64,000 nt of DNA from Umezawaea tangerina (GTDB taxonomy: Bacteria; Actinomycetota; Actinomycetes; Mycobacteriales; Pseudonocardiaceae): positions 124,001-188,000 of the forward strand of contig NZ_PVTF01000011.1 in assembly GCF_003002815.1 (NCBI RefSeq). The letters run 5' to 3'. A program made the position numbers and the translations under genes. The notes under the pieces are model-generated. The model did not search any database and was not told the origin of the DNA. It saw nothing but the letters and a program-made list of their open reading frames with translations. The stretch's first letter is position 1. Every line of letters starts with the position of its first letter. Below, one piece after another: positions 1-8,565 of the stretch.

Positions 1-1
1 A

Positions 2-1624
2 CCGGAGGCGGTCGACGAGCTGGTCGGGCTGTGCGCGCGGCTGCCGCTGGCGCTCAACATCGCCGCCGCCCACGCCCTCGCCCGCCCCGACGTCCCCCTG
101 GCCACCCTCGCGGGCAGGCTCCGCGACACCCCGGACCGGCTGTCCGAGCTGGACACCGGCGAGGACGCGGGCAGCGTGCGCGCGGTGCTCTCCTGGTCGT
201 CGCGCGACCTCGACCCCGACGCCGCCCGCCTGTTCCGGCTGCTCGGCCTGCACCCCGGCGCCGACCTCGACCGGTACGCGGCCGCCGCACTCGCGGACCT
301 GCCCGTGCACCGGGTCGACCTGCTGCTCGACCGGCTCACCCGCGCCCACCTCGTCCACACCGCGGGGCCCGACCGGTTCGGCATGCACGACCTGCTGCGC
401 GCTCACGCCCGCGACCTCACCACCCCGCACGAGGAGCGGCGGGCGGCGCTGTCCCGGCTGTCCGACCACTACCTGTGCACCGCGGCCACCGCGATGGACA
501 CCCTGTTCCCCTTCGAGGGCCACCGCCGTCCCCGCGTCGACCCGCCACCCGCACCCGGTCCACCCGTGCACGACGCCGCCGGGGCACGGGCGTGGCTCGA
601 CGCCGAACGCGCCACCCTCGCCGCCATCGCCGAGCACGGTCGCCCCGAGGACGCCATCCGGTTGTCGGCCACCCTGTCGCGCTACCTCATGGGCGGCGTG
701 CACGCCGAGGCCCTGGCGATCCACCACGCCGCCCGTCGCGCCGCCCACGGCACGGGCGACTCCCACGCCGAGGCCACGGCGCTGGCCCGCATCGCGATCA
801 TCGACCACCGGCAGGGCCGCTTCCGCCGTGCCCTGCTCTCCGCGCGGCGGGCGCTGGAGCTGTTCCGCGAGGTCGGGGACCGCCTCGGCGAGGCCCGTGC
901 GCTGCTCTACCTCGGGCTGGTCGCCAAGGAGCAGGGGCACGTCCCGGAGGCCACGGCCCACTTCGAGCAGGCCCTGGACCTCTTCCGGGAGACCGGCGAC
1001 CGGCTCGGGCAGGCCAAGGCCGTGGGCAGCCTCGGCGCGCTCGCCCTGGAGCAGGGCCGCCACCGCGAGGCAGCCGACCGGAACCGGCTGGCCCTGGACC
1101 TGTTCCGCGAGATCGGCGACCGGACGAGTGAGTCGCACACCCTGGTCGGCCTCGGTGAGCTCAGCTCGCGGGAAGGTCGGCACGAGGAGGCGACCGGTCA
1201 CCTCCGCCTGGCACTCGCGCTGAGCCGTGAGGTCGGCGACCGGTCGGGGGAGGCCCGCGGCCTGGACGCGCTCGGCGTGGTCCACCGGTGCCAGGGCGGG
1301 CACGAGCAGGCCGAGGAGCACCACCGCCGGGCCGCGGAGCTGTTCCGCGAGCTGGGGGACCGGGCGGGGGAGGCCCGTGCGCTGGTCAACCTGGGTGCGC
1401 TCGCCGCCGCGCGCCACCGCCACCAGGACGCGGCCTCCCACTACCGGCTCGCCCTCGACCTGTCCCGCGAGATCGGTCACCCCTCCGGCGAGGCGGCGGC
1501 CCTCAGCGGCCTCGCCGAGGTCGCCGCCACCCCGAGCGGCACCGGAACGCCGAGGGCTAGAACACCGCGAGCGGGTTCACCGGCACGCCCGTCAGCCCGC
1601 GGAACGGCGGCGCGCCCAACGTGA
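2..1624 (+). CDS. AfsR/SARP-like TPR regulator, C-terminal part (5' end outside window)
   Basis: The reading frame is open from the first bases, so only the C-terminal 540 residues are visible. The start resembles the end of an NB-ARC/STAND ATPase domain (a CARLPLALNIAAAHAL block, then a winged-helix-like region with HDLLRAHARDL near residue 130), as in AfsR-type regulators. From about residue 255 there are six consecutive 40-residue TPR units, each ending in a variant of LFREVGDR or LFREIGDR. The unit length is constant and the DNA repeats at 120 bp. The SARP DNA-binding domain and Walker motifs would lie upstream and are not seen. The last 20 or so residues are Arg/Pro-rich and are read antisense over the end of the next gene, overlapping it by 68 bp. 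Family assignment is good; target genes are unknown. Confidence 0.8.
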   Translation, partial: PEAVDELVGLCARLPLALNIAAAHALARPDVPLATLAGRLRDTPDRLSELDTGEDAGSVRAVLSWSSRDLDPDAARLFRLLGLHPGADLDRYAAAALADLPVHRVDLLLDRLTRAHLVHTAGPDRFGMHDLLRAHARDLTTPHEERRAALSRLSDHYLCTAATAMDTLFPFEGHRRPRVDPPPAPGPPVHDAAGARAWLDAERATLAAIAEHGRPEDAIRLSATLSRYLMGGVHAEALAIHHAARRAAHGTGDSHAEATALARIAIIDHRQGRFRRALLSARRALELFREVGDRLGEARALLYLGLVAKEQGHVPEATAHFEQALDLFRETGDRLGQAKAVGSLGALALEQGRHREAADRNRLALDLFREIGDRTSESHTLVGLGELSSREGRHEEATGHLRLALALSREVGDRSGEARGLDALGVVHRCQGGHEQAEEHHRRAAELFRELGDRAGEARALVNLGALAAARHRHQDAASHYRLALDLSREIGHPSGEAAALSGLAEVAATPSGTGTPRARTPRAGSPARPSARGTAARPT

Positions 1625-2492
1625 ACAGGAAGCTCCACCGGTCCAGCTCGGCGCACACGTCCCCCAGGGCGTCCACGGCGGCGTTGTCGACCAGCGGCGT
1701 CCCCAGCCGGGCGAGCGCGACCGCGTGCAGCGGCATCACCTCGCCGAGCTGCGGGGGCCGGTCCCCGATGTCGCTCGCGATGAGGCCCACCCCGCGGTCG
1801 GCCATCCAGAGGACGGCCCCCAGGGACAACCAGGGCGCGGGCTCCGGCCGCGGGAGGTGCCGCGTCCAGCCGCCGCGCACCACGAGCGCGTCACCGCTCG
1901 TGACCCGCACGCCCGACCTGGTCTCGGCCTCCTCCAGGTCCGCCGCGGTGACCGCCGTGGCGGGGTCCAGCCTGCCGCCCACCGCGAGGTCGAGCAGCAC
2001 CCCGCGGGTGACCACACCGTCCACGAAGGCGGTGGTCGAGGCGCGGTTCAGCGTCCCGCCCGCGGTCGCCTCGTCGAGGGGGACGCCGGGGTACACCCGG
2101 CCGTCCACTGTCACGTGCCCGAGGGCGTCGATGTGCGTGAGCGCGACGTGGTGGGTGGTCACGGTCATCGTGTCGACGGTGGCGAGGGACGGCGACCCCA
2201 CGTAGACCATGGTCTGGAGCAGCGGTGCGGGCATCGGCACGAGCCGCGGCGGACCGGGCCGCCCACCCGCCACGACGACGGGGTCGACCGGGTGCGCCAG
2301 CGAGACCACGCGCCCGGTCCGCGCCTCGGCGGCACCCCTGGCCCGCGCCTCGTCGGTGATGAGGTTCAACGTGCCGAGGTCGTCGTCCTGGCCCCACCGA
2401 CCCCAGTTGCTCGGCAGCTCCTCGTAGCCGGGCGGGAGCAGCGCCTCCTGGTCGGCGGGAGGGTGCGCGGTCGTCCTGGCGATCTCCGTCAT
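1557..2492 (-). CDS. Cyclase-family metal-dependent hydrolase (PF04199), paralogue 1
   Basis: 311 residues. The ATG at 2492 is preceded by GGAAG at a good distance. The N-terminal block LPSNWGRWGQDDDLGTLN is typical of the cyclase/kynurenine formamidase-like family. The metal-binding signature HxxxTHxDxxxH is present as THHVALTHIDALGH, so a divalent-metal hydrolase acting on a cyclic ester or amide is likely. A close paralogue lies at 4909-5793 beyond the IclR regulator and the MFS gene. The natural substrate cannot be read from sequence; isatin, kynurenine-type or lactone hydrolysis are all possible for the family. The 3' end overlaps the convergent TPR regulator gene by 68 bp. Confidence 0.85.
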   Translation of the reverse strand: MTEIARTTAHPPADQEALLPPGYEELPSNWGRWGQDDDLGTLNLITDEARARGAAEARTGRVVSLAHPVDPVVVAGGRPGPPRLVPMPAPLLQTMVYVGSPSLATVDTMTVTTHHVALTHIDALGHVTVDGRVYPGVPLDEATAGGTLNRASTTAFVDGVVTRGVLLDLAVGGRLDPATAVTAADLEEAETRSGVRVTSGDALVVRGGWTRHLPRPEPAPWLSLGAVLWMADRGVGLIASDIGDRPPQLGEVMPLHAVALARLGTPLVDNAAVDALGDVCAELDRWSFLFTLGAPPFRGLTGVPVNPLAVF

Positions 2493-2682
2493 CGGTCTTC
2501 CTTCGTCGGCCTGACGTCCACCGGTCCTGTGTGGACGGCCGTCGCGGTCGCGCGGCGGGTAGTTCGTACCCGCCGCGGTGGGACACGCGGGCGACACCAC
2601 GGCGACAGCGCACGACCGGATCCGGCGAGGTGCTCGATCGACCGCGGCCCGTCTCGGCTGGGCGGCGCTGCGCGGTCACGGC

Positions 2683-3465
2683 TCAGCCGAACGCGTCGGT
2701 GGTCGTCAGCTGGCGCGAGATCGCGCGGGCGGTGGCGCGGACGGCCGGTACGTAGGCCGCGGGGTCGAACTCCGGGCTCGGTACGACGACCGAGAGGGCG
2801 GCGACGACGTCGCGGCCGTTGCGGATCGGTGCGGCGACCGTGGTGCGGGGAGCCCTCGGGTCGGTGCGCCGCGCCACCGCGTAGTCGCCCCGCCGGATCT
2901 CGGCCAGGCCGCGGCGCAGGTCGTCGGCGGTGCGGAGGGTGTCGTCGGTGTCGACCGGGACGAAGGCGCGCAGGCCGCGTTCCTGCACGTCGACCGGGGC
3001 GTTCGCCAGGAGCACGAGCCCCACGCCCGTGGTGGTCATGGCCACGCGCTCGCCGACCCGGAACCGCACCGGGGCGGCGTCGTGCGCGGAGAGCCGTTCC
3101 ACCAGCAGGGCCTCGTCGTTGTCGCGCACCGCGAGCAGGACGTGCTGACCGGTGACGTGGAAGAGGTCTTCCATGAACGGCATCGCGACGGCGCGCAGCC
3201 CGTGCCCCCGCGGCGCGAGCGAGGCCACCTCCAGCAGGCGCAGGCCGATGACGAAGCGGCCGTCGTCGAGGCGTTCGAGCGCGCCGACGGCGGTCAGCTG
3301 ACGGGCCAGGCGGAGCACCGTGCTGCGCGGCATGCCGGTGCGGTGGGTGAGTCCCGCGAGCGGCAGCGCGCGGTGCTCGGAGTCGAACGAGCCCAGCAGG
3401 GCGAACGCCCGCTCGATGAGCGCCTCGCCCGCGCCGGAACCGCTCCCCGGATTCGATGACGACAT
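2683..3465 (-). CDS. IclR-family transcriptional regulator
   Basis: 260 residues from the ATG at 3465, chosen because GGAAG lies just upstream; a GTG at 3480 would add five residues. The N-terminus has the IclR winged helix (ALLGSFDSEHRALPLAGL, then GMPRSTVLRLARQL), and the C-terminal two-thirds is the IclR effector domain (VMTTTGVG-like and DPRAPRTTVAAPI segments). It is transcribed away from the MFS gene and, with 190 bp between, towards the cyclase gene. IclR proteins in such places usually control the adjacent catabolic genes in response to a small aromatic or organic acid. Two palindromes lie in the divergent promoter it shares with the transporter. Confidence 0.9.
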   Translation of the reverse strand: MSSSNPGSGSGAGEALIERAFALLGSFDSEHRALPLAGLTHRTGMPRSTVLRLARQLTAVGALERLDDGRFVIGLRLLEVASLAPRGHGLRAVAMPFMEDLFHVTGQHVLLAVRDNDEALLVERLSAHDAAPVRFRVGERVAMTTTGVGLVLLANAPVDVQERGLRAFVPVDTDDTLRTADDLRRGLAEIRRGDYAVARRTDPRAPRTTVAAPIRNGRDVVAALSVVVPSPEFDPAAYVPAVRATARAISRQLTTTDAFG

Positions 3466-3513
3466 GGTCTTCCGTTCCACTCAGTGGCATCGACGGTGCC
3501 ATTCCCCGCGGTC

Positions 3514-3530
3514 GCTCCTAGCTTAGGAGC
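3514..3530. promoter_or_regulatory. 17-bp palindrome in IclR/MFS divergent promoter, candidate operator
   Basis: GCTCCTAGCTTAGGAGC has perfect 7-bp arms around a 3-bp centre. It lies between the divergent regulator and transporter genes, 36 bp before the transporter start. A second, weaker symmetry (TGGCA, 7 bp, TGCCA) is at 3485-3501. Position and symmetry suit an IclR operator; binding is inference. Confidence 0.45.
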
Positions 3531-3566
3531 CCTGCCCAGGCCCCTACCGACGGGAAAGTCCTTCCG

Positions 3567-4901
3567 GTGAACGAAGTCGTCGCACAGCGACCGAACCGCC
3601 CGCGCGGCCCCTGGTGGGTCGCGACGGGGGCCGGTCTCGCCATGGCGGTCAGCGCGGGCCCGATGGTCGTGAGCACGCTGAGCCTGTTCGTCGTCCCCAT
3701 CGCCGAGGACACGGGGTGGAGCCGCACCGCGGTCACCGCCGCGTTCACCTCCATGGCGCTGGGGCAGGCGGTGGGGACACCGGTGGTCGGCCACCTGCTG
3801 GACCGGTTCGCGTTCCGGTGGGTCGTCGCGCCGTCCTGGGCGCTGTACTGCGCGTGCCTGGCGCTGGTCACCGCGGTTCCCCGTGCCCTGCCGCTGTTCT
3901 ACGGCCTGTTCTTCCTCACCGGCGTCTTCGCCGGGGGCACGATGATCCCGTTCGTCAAGGCCACGCTCAGCTGGTTCGACAACAGGCGCGGAGCGGCGGT
4001 GGGCGTGACCGCGGCGTTCGCCGCGCTCGGCGCGGCCACGACCCCGCTGCTCGTGAGCGCCCTGCTCACCGCGCACGGCTGGCGGGTCACCTACCGGTGG
4101 CTGGCCCTGGTCGCGTTCGTCGTCTCGCTGACCGCGGTGTTCGCCCTCGTCCGGGTCCGGGCCGAACGGGCGCTGCGCGGTCGGCTGGTCAAGGTGGTCG
4201 TCGCGGACGACCGGGTGGTGAGCCTGGAACCGCCGGGGCTGGACGTCCGGGAGTCGTTGCGCGACAAGCACTTCTGGATGATCGCGGTCAACCTCTGCGC
4301 GACCGGTGTCGCCGTGGTCGGCATCCAGGTGTCCATCGTGCCGATGATGCTCGACCAGGGCGTCGCACCCGGCCGCGCCGCCTCCCTGCTCACGGTGTTC
4401 GGCCTGGCCTCGTTGCTGGGCCGGGTGGTGGGCGGCGCGCTCCTGGACCGCTTCCACGCACCGGTCGTGTGCGCCGTCGTGGTCCTGTGCCCGGCCGTCG
4501 GGGTGTTCCTGCTGCACGGCCCGTTCGCGAGCGCGGCGGCCGGGACCGCGCTGGTCGGCGTCGCCTTCGGCGTCGAGGTGGACCTGCTGCCCTTCTTCGT
4601 CAGCCGGTACCTGGGCATGCGCCGCTTCGGCGGCCTGCTCGGGATCCTCCAGGCCGCCGTCATGCTGACCTCCGCCTTCGGCCCGCCGGCCGTGAACCTC
4701 GGCCGTGACGTGCTGGGCGGCTACGACGCCGTCCTGCCCTGGCTGGCCGGGTTGCTGGTCGTGTGCGCGGCCCTCGTGCTGCGCCTGGGCCCCTACCGCT
4801 ACCCCGCGGTCGCGGGCTTCGACCGGGTCGCCGCTCGCGACGAGCTCGTCGAAGCCCTGCGCCCCAACGATTCCACTCCAGCGACGAGGAAGAGCGAGTG
4901 A
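3567..4901 (+). CDS. Major facilitator superfamily transporter
   Basis: 444 residues with about twelve hydrophobic segments and the cytoplasmic loop typical of MFS carriers (VGHLLDRFAFRW after helix 2, and LGRVVGGALLDRF in the second half). The start is GTG with GGGAAAG upstream. It resembles the oxalate/monocarboxylate-type (OFA/MCT) actinobacterial carriers. It is divergent from the IclR gene and heads a forward run of five genes: cyclase 2, FMN reductase, amidohydrolase and FAD monooxygenase follow. The likely role is uptake of the acid catabolised by these enzymes, although export cannot be excluded. Confidence 0.85.
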   Translation: MNEVVAQRPNRPRGPWWVATGAGLAMAVSAGPMVVSTLSLFVVPIAEDTGWSRTAVTAAFTSMALGQAVGTPVVGHLLDRFAFRWVVAPSWALYCACLALVTAVPRALPLFYGLFFLTGVFAGGTMIPFVKATLSWFDNRRGAAVGVTAAFAALGAATTPLLVSALLTAHGWRVTYRWLALVAFVVSLTAVFALVRVRAERALRGRLVKVVVADDRVVSLEPPGLDVRESLRDKHFWMIAVNLCATGVAVVGIQVSIVPMMLDQGVAPGRAASLLTVFGLASLLGRVVGGALLDRFHAPVVCAVVVLCPAVGVFLLHGPFASAAAGTALVGVAFGVEVDLLPFFVSRYLGMRRFGGLLGILQAAVMLTSAFGPPAVNLGRDVLGGYDAVLPWLAGLLVVCAALVLRLGPYRYPAVAGFDRVAARDELVEALRPNDSTPATRKSE

Positions 4902-4908
4902 CCGGACG

Positions 4909-5793
4909 ATGACGTCACCGGACAGCACCGAGGACCTGCCGACCAACTGGGGCCGGTGGGGCCTCGACGACGAGCACGGCACCCTGAACTTCATCACGGA
5001 CGACGCGCGCGCCCGAGGCGTGGCCGAGGCGACGACGGGACGTGTCGTCCCGCTCGGCCTCCCCGTGCCGACCGCGCCGGTCGCCGGGCCCGTTCCCTTC
5101 GGCACCAGCGGAATGCCCACGGGTGTCCTGCAGATGATGTGCTTCACCGGCTCACCCGCGCGGGCCCTCACCGACGTCCTGGTCGTCAACACCCACCACG
5201 GCGCCGTCACGCACGTCGACGCCCTGGTCCACGTCCCGGTCGGCGACCAGGTGTACCCCGGCGTGCCGGTGGCGCGGGCGGTCGTCGGCGGGACGGTCCG
5301 GCATGGCTCCACCACACCGTTCGCGGCGGGGATCACCACCCGCGGCGTCTTCCTCGACCTCGCCCCGGACGGCCGTCTCGAACCCGGTCACCCGGTGACC
5401 GGGCAGGACCTCGCCGACGCCGAGTGGCGCGCCCGCGTGCGGCTGGAATCGGGGGACGCGCTCGTCGTCCGGGGCGGCTGGAGGATCGCCGACCACCTGA
5501 CCGACCCCGTGCCCGCTCTCGCCGTCAGCGCCGTGCGGTGGCTGGCCGACCGCGAGGTGAGCCTGTACGCGGGCGACATCGGCGACCCGCCGCCGGTCCG
5601 TCCCGGCGGCGCCCACGTCCTGCACCAGGTCGCACTCGCGCGGCTGGGCATGCCGCTCGTCGACAACGCCGACGTGACCGCCCTGGCCGCGACCTGCCGC
5701 GAGCTCGACCGCCACAGCTTCCTGCTCGTGGTCGCCCCGGCGGCCATCACCGGCGCCACCGGCCTGCCGGTCAACCCGCTGGCCATCTTCTGA
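4909..5793 (+). CDS. Cyclase-family metal-dependent hydrolase (PF04199), paralogue 2
   Basis: 294 residues, ATG 7 bp after the transporter stop. It shares with paralogue 1 the start LPTNWGRWGLDDEHGTLN, the block ITDDARARG, and the metal signature THHGAVTHVDALVH (HxxxTHxDxxxH). The two copies also share a C-terminus of the form GLPVNPLAIF/VNPLAVF, so they are duplicates kept in one cluster, presumably with different substrate or stereochemical preference. It is co-directional with the transporter and the downstream oxidoreductase genes, supporting a role in one catabolic pathway. Confidence 0.85.
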   Translation: MTSPDSTEDLPTNWGRWGLDDEHGTLNFITDDARARGVAEATTGRVVPLGLPVPTAPVAGPVPFGTSGMPTGVLQMMCFTGSPARALTDVLVVNTHHGAVTHVDALVHVPVGDQVYPGVPVARAVVGGTVRHGSTTPFAAGITTRGVFLDLAPDGRLEPGHPVTGQDLADAEWRARVRLESGDALVVRGGWRIADHLTDPVPALAVSAVRWLADREVSLYAGDIGDPPPVRPGGAHVLHQVALARLGMPLVDNADVTALAATCRELDRHSFLLVVAPAAITGATGLPVNPLAIF

Positions 5794-5826
5794 CACCGCG
5801 GTCGACGTCGACGGGAGGAGTGGCGG

Positions 5827-6423
5827 ATGTCCAGGTTGTCGATCATCGCGGCGAGCACCAGGCCCGGCAGGGTCGGTCCGGTCGTCGCCCGGTGGGTCGA
5901 GGCGGAGGCGAAGGCGCACAACGGGTTCGCGGAGGTCGAGGTGCTGGACCTGGCGGAGGTCGACCTGCCGTTCATGGACGAGCCCCACCACCCGCGCCTG
6001 GCCCGGTACGTGCACCGGCACACCAGGGACTGGAGCGCGAAGGTCGCCGCGGCCGAGGCGTTCGTGTTCGTCATGCCGGAGTACAACCACGGCTACAACG
6101 CCGAACTGAAGAACGCCATCGACTACCTGCACCACGAGTGGCGCCACAAGCCGGTGGGCCTGGTCTCCTACGGGGGTGTGTCGGCGGGCACGCGGGCGAC
6201 GCAGATGATCACGCAGGTGGTCACCACGCTGGGGATGACCCCCATCCCCGAGGCCGTGTCCATCCCCTTCGTGCGGCGGTTCGTCGACGCGGGCGGGTCC
6301 CTGGTCCCGAACGAAGGCATGACCGCGGCCGCGACGTCGATGCTCGACGGGCTCGTGCTCGTGAACCAGGCGCTGCGCGGGCTGCGCACCGCCTCCCGAT
6401 CCGCTCAGAACCCACCCCGGTGA
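5827..6423 (+). CDS. NAD(P)H-dependent FMN reductase family protein
   Basis: 198 residues, flavodoxin-like. The N-terminal phosphate-binding loop is IIAASTRPGRVGP, and the flavin-contact motif MPEYNHGYNAELKNAIDYL is clear near residue 80; YGGVSAG follows. GGGAGGAG lies just before the ATG. Such enzymes reduce FMN or quinones with NAD(P)H. In this cluster it could feed electrons to a monooxygenase, though the FAD monooxygenase downstream looks self-sufficient, or it could reduce a quinone or azo-type intermediate. It precedes the amidohydrolase by 8 bp. Confidence 0.85.
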   Translation: MSRLSIIAASTRPGRVGPVVARWVEAEAKAHNGFAEVEVLDLAEVDLPFMDEPHHPRLARYVHRHTRDWSAKVAAAEAFVFVMPEYNHGYNAELKNAIDYLHHEWRHKPVGLVSYGGVSAGTRATQMITQVVTTLGMTPIPEAVSIPFVRRFVDAGGSLVPNEGMTAAATSMLDGLVLVNQALRGLRTASRSAQNPPR

Positions 6424-6431
6424 GGAATCCC

Positions 6432-7382
6432 ATGCCGTTGTCGTCCGAACCGCTGATCGACGTGCACGCCCACTTCGTCACCGGAAGCTACGTCGCCGCC
6501 GCCGAGGCGGCCGGGGTCCTGCACCCGGACGGGATGCCGTCGTGGCCGACGTGGAGCAGTGCCGACCACCTGGACCTCATGGACCGCGGGGGGATCCGGA
6601 CGTCGTTGCTGTCCCTCTCCTCGCCGGGAACGCACTTCGGCGATGACCGGGCCGCACGGCTGCTCAGCCGCGAGGTCAACGAGTTCGCCGCCGGTGTCCG
6701 CGAGGAGCACCCGACGCGGTTCGGGTTCTTCGCCTCCCTCCCGTTGCCGGACACCGAAGGCGCGCTGGAGGAGGCGGTGCACGGCCTGGACGTGCTGGGC
6801 GCGGACGGGGTCGTCGTCCTGACCAACCACGGCGGGGTGTACCTCGGCGACGCGCGGTACGAGCCGCTGTGGCGGGAGCTCGACGCCAGGGCGGCGGTGG
6901 TGTTCGTGCACCCCACCTCCCCTCCGCACGCCGACGCGGTGACGTCGGGCCGCCCGCGTCCCATGCTGGAGTTCGTGTTCGACTCCGCGCGCGCCGCGGC
7001 CGACCTCGTGTTCGCCGGTGTGCAGGCCCGGTACCCGCGGATCGAGTGGATCTTCACCCACGGCGGCGGGGCGCTGCCGCTGCTCGCGGGCCGGATGGAG
7101 ATGTTCCGCCTCGCCCTCGGGCTGGGAGGCGACCCGGTGCGGGACCGGCTGCGCGGCCTGTGGTTCGACCTGGCGGGAACCCCGTTCCCCGACCAGGTCC
7201 CCGCGGTGGACCGCGCCTTCGGCACGGGAAAGCTCCTGTACGGCAGCGACTACTGCTGGACGCCCGCGGACCTGGTCCTGGGCCAGCTGGCGACCGTCGA
7301 CGCCGCCCCTGGCGGCTGGCGGAGCCTCACCACCGGTAACGCCGAGCGCCTCTTCGCGCGCCTGGGCTCCCAGCACCCCTGA
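6432..7382 (+). CDS. Amidohydrolase-2 family enzyme (ACMSD-like)
   Basis: 316 residues. Metal ligands expected for PF04909 are visible: the HxH pair in DVHAHF near residue 11, VFVHPT in the middle, FTHGGGALPLL, and the Asp of YGSDYCW near the end. This arrangement is typical of the ACMSD / gamma-resorcylate decarboxylase branch, non-hydrolytic decarboxylases of aromatic or muconate-type acids, but hydrolases share the fold. The start is the ATG at 6432 with GAGGAA upstream. Placed between a flavin reductase and a hydroxylase, a ring-acid decarboxylase is a reasonable inference. Confidence 0.8.
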   Translation: MPLSSEPLIDVHAHFVTGSYVAAAEAAGVLHPDGMPSWPTWSSADHLDLMDRGGIRTSLLSLSSPGTHFGDDRAARLLSREVNEFAAGVREEHPTRFGFFASLPLPDTEGALEEAVHGLDVLGADGVVVLTNHGGVYLGDARYEPLWRELDARAAVVFVHPTSPPHADAVTSGRPRPMLEFVFDSARAAADLVFAGVQARYPRIEWIFTHGGGALPLLAGRMEMFRLALGLGGDPVRDRLRGLWFDLAGTPFPDQVPAVDRAFGTGKLLYGSDYCWTPADLVLGQLATVDAAPGGWRSLTTGNAERLFARLGSQHP

Positions 7383-7434
7383 CCGACATCCCCACTTGGA
7401 CCACCCGTGGTCCGACCGGAAAGGCTCACCGCAC

Positions 7435-8562
7435 ATGGCTTGTGTCTCGACCGCGTTGGTCGTCGGCGGCGGCATCGCCGGCCTGTCGGCGGCGATCGCG
7501 CTCTCCCAGACGGGCGTGCACTGCGACGTCGTGGAGCTCGCCGAAGCGCCGGGGGGCGCGTCGCTCGCCCTGTCGGGCCGGGCGACCGAGGCGCTGGACG
7601 AGCTAGGCGTCTACGACGAGTGCTGCGCCCGCGGCACGCCGTTCCACCCCGGAACGACCGCGGCGGACCAGCTGGACGCGGCCGGACGGCTGATCAGCAG
7701 GGGACCGACCCGACCGCGGTGGCCGGGGGCGAAGACGCCGGTCGGCATCCACCGCCCGGTGCTCCTGACCATCCTGGAGGAGGCCGCGCGGCGGCTGGGT
7801 GTCGAGATCCGCCGGGGCGTGACGACCCTGACCGCGGACGACCGCGACGACGGCGTGCTCGTCACCACGACGGACGGCCGCGAGGCCCGCTACGACCTCG
7901 TCGTGGGCGCGGACGGCATCGGTTCGCGCACCCGCGCCCGGCTCTTCCCCGACGGACCCGAACCCGCCTACGCGGGGCAGTACAGCCTCCGCTGGATGAC
8001 GTCCGGTCCGCCCATCGAGGGCGAGGGGTGGTACCTCGGACCCGTTGGCCGCCTTGGCTTCTACCACCTCCCCGGCGGGCTGATCTACGTCCCCGCCGTG
8101 GTGGCCATCCCGGAGCGCGTGCACCTGACCGACGAGGACGTGCACGCGCTGTTCACCCGCCTCCTCGACTCCTACACCGCGCCCGCCGTCGTGGAGATGA
8201 GGCGCCGCCTCACCCCGGACGCCGACCTGATCGGCAGGCCGTTCGAGTGGATCCTCCTGTCCTCCGCGTGGCACCGGGGCCGGACGATCCTGATCGGCGA
8301 CGCCGCGCACGCGACCACCGCGCACATGGGGATGGGCGGTGGCATGGCGATCGAGGACGCCGTCGTGCTGGCGCGGTGCGTCTCCGCGGCGACCACGGTG
8401 GCGGAGGCCTTCGACACCTTCATGGACCGCCGCCGCGCCAGGGTCACCACGGTCGTCGAGACGAGCGTGGAGCTGTCGCGCCTGGAACGGGAAGGCGCTC
8501 CCGCGTCCGCGAACGTGGAGCTGCTGAGCACCGCCTTCCAGACCCTCGGCAGGCCCTACTGA
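7435..8562 (+). CDS. FAD-dependent aromatic-ring monooxygenase
   Basis: 375 residues; ATG with GGAAAGG upstream. Group A flavoprotein hydroxylase signatures: the dinucleotide loop VVGGGIAGLSAAIAL at residues 9-23, the DG motif DLVVGADGIGSRTR around residue 160, and the GD motif ILIGDAAHATTAHMGMGGG around residue 285. These enzymes use NAD(P)H and O2 to hydroxylate phenolic or N-heteroaromatic acids. It closes the forward cluster and runs almost into the convergent regulator gene (3 bp between the two stops). Confidence 0.85.
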   Translation: MACVSTALVVGGGIAGLSAAIALSQTGVHCDVVELAEAPGGASLALSGRATEALDELGVYDECCARGTPFHPGTTAADQLDAAGRLISRGPTRPRWPGAKTPVGIHRPVLLTILEEAARRLGVEIRRGVTTLTADDRDDGVLVTTTDGREARYDLVVGADGIGSRTRARLFPDGPEPAYAGQYSLRWMTSGPPIEGEGWYLGPVGRLGFYHLPGGLIYVPAVVAIPERVHLTDEDVHALFTRLLDSYTAPAVVEMRRRLTPDADLIGRPFEWILLSSAWHRGRTILIGDAAHATTAHMGMGGGMAIEDAVVLARCVSAATTVAEAFDTFMDRRRARVTTVVETSVELSRLEREGAPASANVELLSTAFQTLGRPY

Positions 8563-8565
8563 CGC

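Noticed and set aside
1227-3155. Long forward open frame of 642 codons across the cyclase and IclR genes
   Set aside because: It is antisense to two genes with clear family motifs; its translation is low-complexity Arg/Pro/Gly, the usual shadow of high-GC coding DNA.
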